Assembly (NCBI GenBank): GCA_902803725.1
Contig: CADCRD010000126.1
Span: 1-6,564 of the forward strand
Length of the DNA stretch: 6,564 nucleotides
Source: an uncultured Eubacteriales bacterium
GTDB taxonomy: Bacteria; Bacillota; Clostridia; Peptostreptococcales; Anaerovoracaceae
Direction: 5' to 3'
In this document: in pieces, positions 1 through 5,618 of the stretch
How the letters are laid out: every line of letters begins with the position of its first letter
How positions within the stretch are numbered: the first letter of the stretch is position 1
Translations under genes and position numbers: made by a program
Notes under the pieces: model-generated
What the model saw: only the letters and a program-made list of their open reading frames with translations
What the model was told of the DNA's origin: nothing
Database searches by the model: none

Positions 1-16
1 CTTCTTTTTTTAAATA

Positions 17-22
17 TGTCAA
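17..22 (-). promoter_or_regulatory. Possible -35 element of a promoter pointing out of the window
   Basis: On the minus strand this reads TTGACA, a perfect sigma-A -35 hexamer. A -10 element at normal spacing would fall just beyond position 1, so the other half cannot be seen. It could serve a leftward gene that starts outside the window. A single hexamer in AT-rich DNA is weak evidence. Confidence 0.15.
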
Positions 23-29
23 CATTTTC

Positions 30-50
30 TTACTGTTTTTTATACAGTAA
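30..50 (-). terminator. Weak AT-rich hairpin at the end of the first MBL gene
   Basis: Arms TTACTGT (30-36) and ACAGTAA (44-50) form a 7-bp stem with a 7-base loop that contains part of the TTA (minus-strand TAA) stop codon of the gene above it. On the minus strand the hairpin is not followed by a run of T, so it is at best a poor intrinsic terminator. It may be chance in AT-rich sequence. Confidence 0.2.
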
Positions 51-810
51 ATCCTTCACCGTCAGCCGGTATCAGCAGTTTGTCACGGAATCCTTTTTCA
101 CCGGCAAACTCCCACAGTTCTCTTCTTGACAGAACCCGGTGATTGAAAGCTTCCATGTGAACAGCTATGAGGACCGCATCCGGACAGGCTTCATGAACTG
201 CCAGAACATCTTCGGCATCCATAACGAGTCTGCCTTCCGGCAGCCGGTTTGCCCCTGCATTCAGCACAATTACATCAGGTTGATATTCTGCCAGTGTATC
301 TGCCACACCTTTATACCATACCGTATCTCCTGCAATATAGAGTTTTTTGTTTCCCGGCTTGTGAAGGATAACACCGCATACATTGCCCAGTTCCTCAAGA
401 GCCTCTTTACTCATGCCCTCTTCACCGTGCCGTCCGGGTGTCTTTATCAGTTCGATCCCATAATATTTCCTCGGCAGCGGCAACGTCTCCACACTTTTAA
501 ATCCATAGTCTTCGACGATCCGTCTGTCCTGCTCATCCTGCACGAACATATCAACATCTTTCGGCAGCCTTTCGGCAGCCTCAGCATCAAAATGATCTGA
601 GTGAAGATGTGTCAGTATTACTGCATCAGTTCGCTTTAATATTTCCTTCACGCTTATCGGCATATCAACGATCGGATTGCGTTCATACGGATGCTCATCA
701 CACGGGAAAGGATCTCTCGCCCCCTTCTTTGCAAAAACGGGGTCAACGAGGAAACGGTTCCCGCAATATTCCACCAGCAGCGTCGCATTTCTGACAAGAG
801 TGATTTTCAT
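40..810 (-). CDS. MBL-fold metal-dependent hydrolase (UlaG/YtkL-like)
   Basis: A 256-residue cytoplasmic protein of the metallo-beta-lactamase fold, in the branch that resembles UlaG and YtkL (Lactamase_B_2-type) rather than true beta-lactamases. Visible metal-site parts are the THLHSDH motif (His68, His70, Asp72, His73), His128 in GRHG, Asp162 in AGDT and His218 in AVHME. All expected ligands for a two-metal centre are therefore present. The N-terminal strand carrying the LVDPVF segment (residues 21-26) is typical of this branch. There is no signal peptide or membrane segment, and the length is normal. The ATG is preceded at 9 bases by AAAGGAGG (820-827, minus), which fixes the start. It stands alone, divergent from the DUF1836 gene. 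The substrate cannot be read from the sequence; family members act on lactones, phosphodiesters and other esters. Confidence 0.9.
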   Translation of the reverse strand: MKITLVRNATLLVEYCGNRFLVDPVFAKKGARDPFPCDEHPYERNPIVDMPISVKEILKRTDAVILTHLHSDHFDAEAAERLPKDVDMFVQDEQDRRIVEDYGFKSVETLPLPRKYYGIELIKTPGRHGEEGMSKEALEELGNVCGVILHKPGNKKLYIAGDTVWYKGVADTLAEYQPDVIVLNAGANRLPEGRLVMDAEDVLAVHEACPDAVLIAVHMEAFNHRVLSRRELWEFAGEKGFRDKLLIPADGEGFTV

Positions 811-819
811 TTTCCTAAG

Positions 820-846
820 CCTCCTTTAACAATTCATATTCTACCA
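820..846 (-). promoter_or_regulatory. Promoter and Shine-Dalgarno of the first MBL gene
   Basis: On the minus strand 846-838 reads TGG-TAGAAT, an extended -10 element (TGn plus a hexamer one base off TATAAT). No good -35 is seen around 861-866, which fits an extended -10 promoter. Transcription would start near 831. The strong ribosome binding site AAAGGAGG follows at 827-820. Confidence 0.45.
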
Positions 847-850
847 CATC

Positions 851-878
851 TTGCAAATACCCGCTTTTTATATATAAT
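851..878 (+). promoter_or_regulatory. Sigma-A-like promoter for the DUF1836-carboxypeptidase unit
   Basis: TTGCAA (851-856) and a perfect TATAAT (873-878) are separated by 16 bases. The start of transcription would be near 885, giving a leader of about 25 bases before the ATG at 910, with AAAGGG (899-904) as ribosome binding site. The -35 matches the consensus at four of six bases. The element lies back to back with the minus-strand promoter of the MBL gene, so a regulator bound here could affect both. Confidence 0.6.
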
Positions 879-909
879 GTTAGTTGCGTGTTTCGCAGAA
901 AGGGATACT

Positions 910-1419
910 ATGGATATACTTGATTGCAAAGAACTGTTCGCAGGTAAGAGGCCGGAAAAGTGGAACGATATTCCGGACCTTGATCTTTATATGGATCAGA
1001 TCATCGCTTATATGCAGCGGCAGCACATCGGTTTTTCCGTAAACGAAAATCTGACACCGGCCATGGTCAACAACTATGTCAAACAGAAGGTCATGCCTAA
1101 GGCGAACGGTAAAAAATATAATCGTGAGCACATTGCTTATCTTACGGCTATATGTCTGCTGAAACAGGTGGTTTCTGTAAGCGAAGTCAAAACTCTCCTG
1201 GAATCCCAAATGAAGGGAAACGACATCCATGATTTTTACGACAAATATATCACTATCCTTGATGAGAAATTCATCGATGTCGACAACCTTATAGACAGTC
1301 AACTGAGTGAAGATGAGGTGTCGGAGCTGGCTCTGAAACTGGCCGTATCCAGTTACGCGCAGAAGCTGGCCTGTGAATGCCTGCTGGAGAAATTAAATGA
1401 GAATGAAAAGACAAAGTAA
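910..1419 (+). CDS. DUF1836 family protein, MerR-like putative DNA-binding protein
   Basis: A 169-residue cytoplasmic protein that I recognise as DUF1836. The open frame extends upstream to 691, but the ATG at 910 is the start: AAAGGG lies 5 bases before it, the promoter is at 851-878, and family resemblance begins with MDILD. Residues 49-98 (from LTPAMVNNYVKQ through KKYNREHIAYL to VSVSEVKTLLE) follow the layout of a MerR winged helix: a helix with NNYV, a basic wing around PKANGKKY, then a helix starting REHI. The C-terminal half (about 105-169) is acidic and helical, with no known ligand motif. The family has no firmly assigned function that I can cite; a transcriptional regulator is inference from the fold pattern. 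Its 3' end overlaps the next gene by 23 bases, so the two are co-transcribed and probably translationally coupled. Confidence 0.85.
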   Translation: MDILDCKELFAGKRPEKWNDIPDLDLYMDQIIAYMQRQHIGFSVNENLTPAMVNNYVKQKVMPKANGKKYNREHIAYLTAICLLKQVVSVSEVKTLLESQMKGNDIHDFYDKYITILDEKFIDVDNLIDSQLSEDEVSELALKLAVSSYAQKLACECLLEKLNENEKTK

Positions 1420-2665
1420 AACATCCGCCTATCTTAAAAGCTTTCTTATGGCAACGCTGACCGTGATCATAATGCTCACCATGTCAGTTGGCGCCGTTTT
1501 CGCTGCATCGCCTGAAGGGCCGGATGTGTTTCCGCTGAGCGATGTACGAGGCGCTGCAGTCATAGAGACAAACAGTGGTGTCAGTCTTTATGCAAAAAAC
1601 GCAGACAAACAATTTTACCCGGCCAGTACAACTAAAGTGCTGACTGCAATAACCGTCCTGGAAAACGCAGAGGACCTTGACAAAGAAACAACAGTTTCGG
1701 ATGCGGCAGTCAACGGGATAGACCCCTCCTCGAGCCATATTGCTCTTGAAGTCGGTGAAAAGGTAACGATCAGACAACTGCTGTATGGACTGCTCTTGTG
1801 CTCCGGAAATGACTGTGCAGTCGCACTGGCCGAAGAAGTCGGCGGATCCGTCAGTAACTTTGCCAAAATGATGAATAAAACAGCCAAAAAAATCGGCGCT
1901 GATAATTCTCATTTCGTGAATCCTCACGGACTGTTCAGCAAAAAGCACTACACAACACCGAATGATCTGGCTAAGATCATGTCTTACTGTGTAAAAAATG
2001 ATGATTTCGTCAAGATCATCAAAACGATCAAATTCGTCATCCCGAAAACAAATAAATCAAAAAAACGCGAACTCTGGAACAGCCACCGGCTAATCAAATA
2101 TAAATACCGTCACTATAAAGGCGTCATCGGCGGCAAGACCGGATACATCGATGAATCAGGCTTCAATCTCATCACTTATGCAAAGAGAAAAAACATGAAT
2201 CTTGTTGTAGTCTGCATGAGAGCAAGCAGCCAGCAAACGATCGATGATGATACGATCTCTCTCATGAACAGATACTTCAAAGGTTATCATTTGGCTGATG
2301 TCAAAAAGAAAAGTGTTCCGGCAGCATCGCTCAAACTTGAAGACAAGAATGTCAGGGGTGTGGCAGCAAATGACATAAAAGTTGTTCTTCCCAATGGCAC
2401 AGATCCGGATCAGATCGAAAAGATCAGCACATTCAGCGAAGATGTCAAACTTCCTCTTGAAAAAGGACAAACCGTCGGTAAGGTCGAATGTGTGTATAAT
2501 GATCACATCGTAGGAACTGCTGATCTTGTCAGCAAAAAAGATTATGAAACAGCTCAGCAGACCATGATTAAGAAAGCAGCAATTATAGGAGGCGCCGCTT
2601 TACTTATCCTCATCATGATCATCATCGCAGCAAACCGCCGCAAAAGGAAAAGAAAAAGAAAATAG
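1397..2665 (+). CDS. D-alanyl-D-alanine carboxypeptidase (PBP5/DacF-type, peptidase S11)
   Basis: A 422-residue low-molecular-weight penicillin-binding protein that would remove the terminal D-alanine from peptidoglycan stem pentapeptides on the outer face of the membrane. All three catalytic motifs are present: SxxK as STTK (Ser77 nucleophile, Lys80), SGN (136-138) and KTG (247-249). NPHGL (175-179) is another family hallmark. Residues 1-37 form a Sec signal peptide: basic start, hydrophobic core about 17-35, cleavage near VFA-A. A PBP5_C-like beta domain covers about 297-382. The C-terminus is a hydrophobic helix (about 394-412) followed by a tail made almost only of Arg and Lys. The ATG at 1397 has GGAGA six bases upstream, inside the DUF1836 gene; an in-frame ATG at 1403 is an alternative. 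DacF, DacA and DacB subfamilies cannot be separated by eye, so no symbol is given. Confidence 0.95.
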   Translation: MRMKRQSKTSAYLKSFLMATLTVIIMLTMSVGAVFAASPEGPDVFPLSDVRGAAVIETNSGVSLYAKNADKQFYPASTTKVLTAITVLENAEDLDKETTVSDAAVNGIDPSSSHIALEVGEKVTIRQLLYGLLLCSGNDCAVALAEEVGGSVSNFAKMMNKTAKKIGADNSHFVNPHGLFSKKHYTTPNDLAKIMSYCVKNDDFVKIIKTIKFVIPKTNKSKKRELWNSHRLIKYKYRHYKGVIGGKTGYIDESGFNLITYAKRKNMNLVVVCMRASSQQTIDDDTISLMNRYFKGYHLADVKKKSVPAASLKLEDKNVRGVAANDIKVVLPNGTDPDQIEKISTFSEDVKLPLEKGQTVGKVECVYNDHIVGTADLVSKKDYETAQQTMIKKAAIIGGAALLILIMIIIAANRRKRKRKRK

Positions 2666-2671
2666 ACACGG

Positions 2672-2703
2672 AAAAAAAACGGTCCTTACACAAGGGCCGT
2701 TTT
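2672..2703. terminator. Bidirectional Rho-independent terminator between convergent genes
   Basis: Bases 2676-2687 pair with 2692-2703 to make a 12-bp stem with the loop ACAC. In the plus-strand RNA the stem has one G-U wobble (2683/2696) and ends in only four U. In the minus-strand RNA the same position is an A-C mismatch, but the stem runs into eight U (2679-2672). The hairpin therefore serves both the carboxypeptidase unit and the convergent MBL gene. The TAA stop of the MBL gene (2686-2688 as TTA) lies at the loop. Confidence 0.8.
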
Positions 2704-3570
2704 CCATTTGAGCATATTGTCAGCAAATTCATATTCCAGCATATTGTTATCCGCCATATAGCTGCAGTACGATCTCAGTGTGCCTCCCACCAGCACATAT
2801 TGATTGAAATCCATGACCAGATCATAGTGATCGAAGACTTCTTTTTCGATCTGATCAGGTGATTTAGGCTCTTTGCAGATCTTTTTTATCAGTTCGATGT
2901 TCTGAAGAACATTCTCGCGATTGATCCGGCACAGTTCTTTCATGCTGTCGGCTGCCGGAGCATGCGCCGGAATGAATTTCACGGCCTGCCAGTCCTCGAT
3001 CTTATCCAGCGTTTCAAGATAAGCTGCAACATCATAGATATATCCGACATGATACTTTTCCAGAATATTTGCCGGCGATACACAGTCCGCCATAAAATAC
3101 ACATCATCCGGCGTCTTTATACCGATCATATCTATGAAATGACCGGGCAGTCTGAAGTATTCCATACCATCAGGCATATCCATCTCGTCAATATCCGTAA
3201 ACGGAGTTTCCTTTGCCATGAGAAATTTGTTTCTCAGTGCCTTTAACGGATAACCTCCGTATAGGATTGTCGGTTCAAACTGAGGCCATTCATTGATGGC
3301 GCCTTCAGATCTTGTCGTATAAGCAGCCGCGCCTGTCCGGTTCATTATAAGCCTGTTACCGCCTATATGATCAGCATTTGAATGAGTATTTATGATCGCC
3401 TTGAGTTCCCATCCATTTGCATCAAGATGCTTCATGACTTTGCGGCCGGCATCTTTATCTCCGCCGCTGTCTATGAGAATCGCTCTGCCGTCATCGTCGA
3501 TATAAAGACCCATCTTCGCAGGACATTCTATATAAAATGTTCTGTCAGTTACCTTTACCAGCTCGTACAT
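2686..3570 (-). CDS. MBL-fold hydrolase with variant HxNxDH metal motif and C-terminal helical domain
   Basis: A 294-residue cytoplasmic protein. Residues 1-205 are a metallo-beta-lactamase domain of the glyoxalase II-like layout: LIDSGG at 32-37, the metal motif at 63-68, PGH with His144, ADC with Asp162 and PAH with His203. The signature reads H63-S-N65-A-D67-H68, so the second His of HxHxDH is Asn; all other ligands are kept. This could mean a single-metal site or altered metal preference, but an active hydrolase is still plausible. Residues 231-294 (from KEPKSPDQIEKEV to the end) resemble the small winged-helix-like tail seen in other MBL-fold proteins. GAGGAGG (3584-3578) lies 7 bases before the ATG, which supports the start. 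The gene follows the flavodoxin-Nudix gene after 69 bases and ends in the convergent terminator. Substrate unknown. Confidence 0.88.
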   Translation of the reverse strand: MYELVKVTDRTFYIECPAKMGLYIDDDGRAILIDSGGDKDAGRKVMKHLDANGWELKAIINTHSNADHIGGNRLIMNRTGAAAYTTRSEGAINEWPQFEPTILYGGYPLKALRNKFLMAKETPFTDIDEMDMPDGMEYFRLPGHFIDMIGIKTPDDVYFMADCVSPANILEKYHVGYIYDVAAYLETLDKIEDWQAVKFIPAHAPAADSMKELCRINRENVLQNIELIKKICKEPKSPDQIEKEVFDHYDLVMDFNQYVLVGGTLRSYCSYMADNNMLEYEFADNMLKWKTALV

Positions 3571-3577
3571 TGCATAG

Positions 3578-3615
3578 CCTCCTCTCTTTTATTCATAATT
3601 ATTATCAGTATTATA
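3578..3615 (-). promoter_or_regulatory. Possible promoter and Shine-Dalgarno of the second MBL gene
   Basis: On the minus strand 3615-3610 reads TATAAT, a perfect -10, followed after an AT-rich leader by the strong ribosome binding site GAGGAGG (3584-3578). There is no recognisable -35 at 3633-3638 and no extended -10 TG. No terminator is seen between this gene and the upstream flavodoxin-Nudix gene, so it may also be read as the last gene of that operon. Confidence 0.4.
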
Positions 3616-3639
3616 CCTGTATGCCGCATGGCCTCTTTT

Positions 3640-4614
3640 TCAGATTATCTCCTTATAATAATCCAGCAGCACATGCATCTTATTCTCATTCCAAAGCCTG
3701 TCGATCTCCTCAGCAGTCATCCACCTGACATCAGAGACCTCTTCATCCTGCCTCCTTATCTCATCGGGCTCAGCATCAACATCAAACATCCACACGTCAT
3801 AAAAATCATGAAGCGCATCGCTTCGCACCGAACGCACCAGTCTGCCTTTCGCAGGATCAAGCTCAATGCCCAGTTCCTCCTGGACCTCCCTGACAGCGCC
3901 TTCAAGACTTGTCTCGCCGCTCTCTACAGCGCCTCCTGTTGTCTCCCACATGCCAGGACACCATTTCTTTTTATCGCTTCTCTTTGACATCAGATATCTG
4001 CCCTCGCTGTTTCTCATCCATACACTGACAACAATGTGATACGCTCCGTCAGGTATATCAGACCCACGCTTCATGGTTTTTCCCAGGGGCTGCCGTTCTG
4101 TGTCATAAAGATCCCAGTCCTCATCTGAATCAAAACGGCCGATCACCTCAATGCCCCATTGCTGAATAGTCTGGATCTTCTGATCAGATGGTTTTGCATA
4201 CGGATCAATGATGCTGAGCAGCGGCGCGTCATCCTCCGCACCTGCCATCTCCTTCATTTTCTTAAGACATTTAGCTGCATTTCCGCTGCTGCTGCAGGCA
4301 AAGAATGAAGTTCTCTTCCCTTTCAGATCATTTTCTGTCAGAAAAGTGTTCAGCGGCGGAGCCGGCTGACCTGCCCAGACAGGGGTGCCTATTATGATAC
4401 GGTCATACTCATCTGCATTGAATTCGTAAGGCACCAGCTCCGGTCTTTTATGAGAAAGTGCATCTTTGCCACTAAGAAATTTGCTGACTCTTCCTGTCGG
4501 ATACGGATCCTTCGGTTCGAGCTGTAACAGTTCCGAACCCAGCAGGTTCGAAAGGCTTTCAGCAACCATTTTTGAATTTCCTTCGAGTGAATAATATACG
4601 ATTATAGATCTCAT
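3640..4614 (-). CDS. Flavodoxin-Nudix hydrolase fusion protein
   Basis: A single uninterrupted 324-residue frame with two enzyme domains. Residues 1-160 are flavodoxin-like: the FMN phosphate loop is SLEGNS (9-14) after a hydrophobic first strand, and GTPVWAGQPAPP (76-87) is the flavin-ring loop seen in small flavodoxins. Residues 163-324 are a Nudix hydrolase. WDLYDTERQPLGKT (167-180) is the usual beginning of IDI/YfcD-like Nudix proteins, and the Nudix box (Gly228 to Ile250) matches GX5EX7REUXEEXGU fully, with Arg242, Glu243, Glu246 and Glu247. Each domain is normally a separate protein of about 160 residues. There is no signal peptide. The start is supported by AAGGAA ten bases upstream, a modest site. 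The gene begins 32 bases after the P1 peptidase gene, so co-transcription is likely. Nudix enzymes cleave nucleoside diphosphate-linked compounds; a flavin or nicotinamide nucleotide substrate would fit the fusion but is conjecture. Confidence 0.88.
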   Translation of the reverse strand: MRSIIVYYSLEGNSKMVAESLSNLLGSELLQLEPKDPYPTGRVSKFLSGKDALSHKRPELVPYEFNADEYDRIIIGTPVWAGQPAPPLNTFLTENDLKGKRTSFFACSSSGNAAKCLKKMKEMAGAEDDAPLLSIIDPYAKPSDQKIQTIQQWGIEVIGRFDSDEDWDLYDTERQPLGKTMKRGSDIPDGAYHIVVSVWMRNSEGRYLMSKRSDKKKWCPGMWETTGGAVESGETSLEGAVREVQEELGIELDPAKGRLVRSVRSDALHDFYDVWMFDVDAEPDEIRRQDEEVSDVRWMTAEEIDRLWNENKMHVLLDYYKEII

Positions 4615-4646
4615 GCTTGTTTCGTTCCTTATGAATTATGATTCTG

Positions 4647-5618
4647 TTACTTTGCCGCCGGAAGACCATATGCATCCCCGGCATTCAGTGCAGCATTTAC
4701 TATCGCATTCTTTGTCGCCAGTCTTGCCATGGCTGAAAGCGCATCAGCATTTACCTTTACTTCTCCTGAGGTCATGCAGAATGTCGCATCTCCGTCTGCA
4801 TTCGTATGCACCGGGCAGATCGAATCGGCCAGTCCGTCATGCATCACCTGAGCGACCTTATTAGCCTCACTCTTTGTGACCTTCGCATTCGTTATGACGC
4901 ACACCAGTGTCGTATTGGCGGCACGGTCGATTATCTGATCTTCATTCACACGTTCCATCAATATTTTCTGTGAATCTGCAAAACTGCCGTCATTGTCTGT
5001 ACAGCCGGCAATTATCTGTCCATCCTTTAAAACATCGCCCAGAGCATTTACGACCGCGACAGCGCCGCACTTTACGCCCTCAGACTCACAGGCCCAGATC
5101 CCCAGCCCGCTCTTCATGGCATGCAGAGGGCCGTTGATCTTTCCTACCGTCGCGCCAAGTCCGGCGCCGACATTCCCCTGGGGAGCGGGATCCGCCATTC
5201 CATTGCCGTGTTCTCCTTCAAACGCAGCTCTGCATGCAATATAGCCCATTTCTCTGTCCGGTCTGATCCCCGGTTCACCAACAGCCAGATCGAATATACT
5301 TGCACCGACAACAAGAGGTATCACGAACGGACCAAGCTCATACCCGATCCTGTGTTCTTCAAGATACATCATCGCACCATCACATGCCGCAAGACCAAAC
5401 GCGCTGCCTCCTGACAGCATTACACACTGTATCTGCTGTGCATTCTTTACAGGTTCCAGCAGCGGTGTTTCTCTGCTGGCCGGACCGCCGCCTCTGATAT
5501 CACACCCTGTGACTGCACCTTTTTCACATATGACTGCGCTGCAGCCTGTTGCTCCTTTTTCACTCTGTGCATGTCCAATGCGAAAACCTTCTATCTCAGA
5601 TATCTTTATTTCTTTCAT
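4647..5618 (-). CDS. P1 family peptidase (DmpA/NylC-type, self-processing Ntn-like hydrolase)
   Basis: A 323-residue protein of peptidase family S58/P1, which includes the aminopeptidase DmpA, beta-aminopeptidases and the nylon oligomer hydrolase NylC. Family hallmarks are IRGGGPASRET (41-51), LSGGSAFGL (68-76), the glycine-rich GNVGAGLGATVGK (148-160) and AANTTLVCVITNA (233-245). In NylC the chain cuts itself between Asn and Thr and the new N-terminal Thr is the nucleophile. By analogy the cut here is Asn235-Thr236, giving chains of about 235 and 88 residues. No signal peptide is present, so it acts in the cytoplasm. The start is supported by AAGGAA five bases upstream and lies 23 bases inside the end of the cca gene, which suggests translational coupling. 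The natural substrate is unknown; a role on small peptides or amides is the family-based guess. Confidence 0.92.
   Translation of the reverse strand: MKEIKISEIEGFRIGHAQSEKGATGCSAVICEKGAVTGCDIRGGGPASRETPLLEPVKNAQQIQCVMLSGGSAFGLAACDGAMMYLEEHRIGYELGPFVIPLVVGASIFDLAVGEPGIRPDREMGYIACRAAFEGEHGNGMADPAPQGNVGAGLGATVGKINGPLHAMKSGLGIWACESEGVKCGAVAVVNALGDVLKDGQIIAGCTDNDGSFADSQKILMERVNEDQIIDRAANTTLVCVITNAKVTKSEANKVAQVMHDGLADSICPVHTNADGDATFCMTSGEVKVNADALSAMARLATKNAIVNAALNAGDAYGLPAAK

Noticed and set aside
558..579. An exact tandem repeat of the 11-base unit CTTTCGGCAGC inside the first MBL gene.
   Set aside because: Eleven is not a multiple of three, yet the frame is intact and the encoded segment (AAERLPKD) looks normal for the family. 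It appears to be coincidence from similar codons, not a recent duplication.
139..600. A 153-codon open frame on the plus strand opposite the first MBL gene.
   Set aside because: Low-complexity, Cys/His/Phe-rich translation typical of an antisense shadow; the minus strand here encodes a protein with all catalytic motifs.
691..909. Upstream extension of the DUF1836 frame to an ATG at 691.
   Set aside because: It would run through the divergent promoters and into the opposing MBL gene, lacks a ribosome binding site, and the added residues do not resemble the family.
2641..2662. A/G-rich repetitive stretch considered as a DNA repeat.
   Set aside because: It encodes the Arg/Lys tail of the carboxypeptidase with AAA, AGA and AGG codons; no repeat unit occurs elsewhere in the window.
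3585..3639. AT-rich spacer considered as a small RNA, riboswitch or terminator.
   Set aside because: Only a 3-bp GCC/GGC stem can be drawn and no T run follows; it is too short for a riboswitch. A -10 box and Shine-Dalgarno explain what is visible.
3382..3987. A 201-codon open frame on the plus strand spanning the second MBL start and the Nudix end.
   Set aside because: It crosses the intergenic spacer and two well-supported minus-strand genes, has no plausible ribosome binding site and resembles no known protein.
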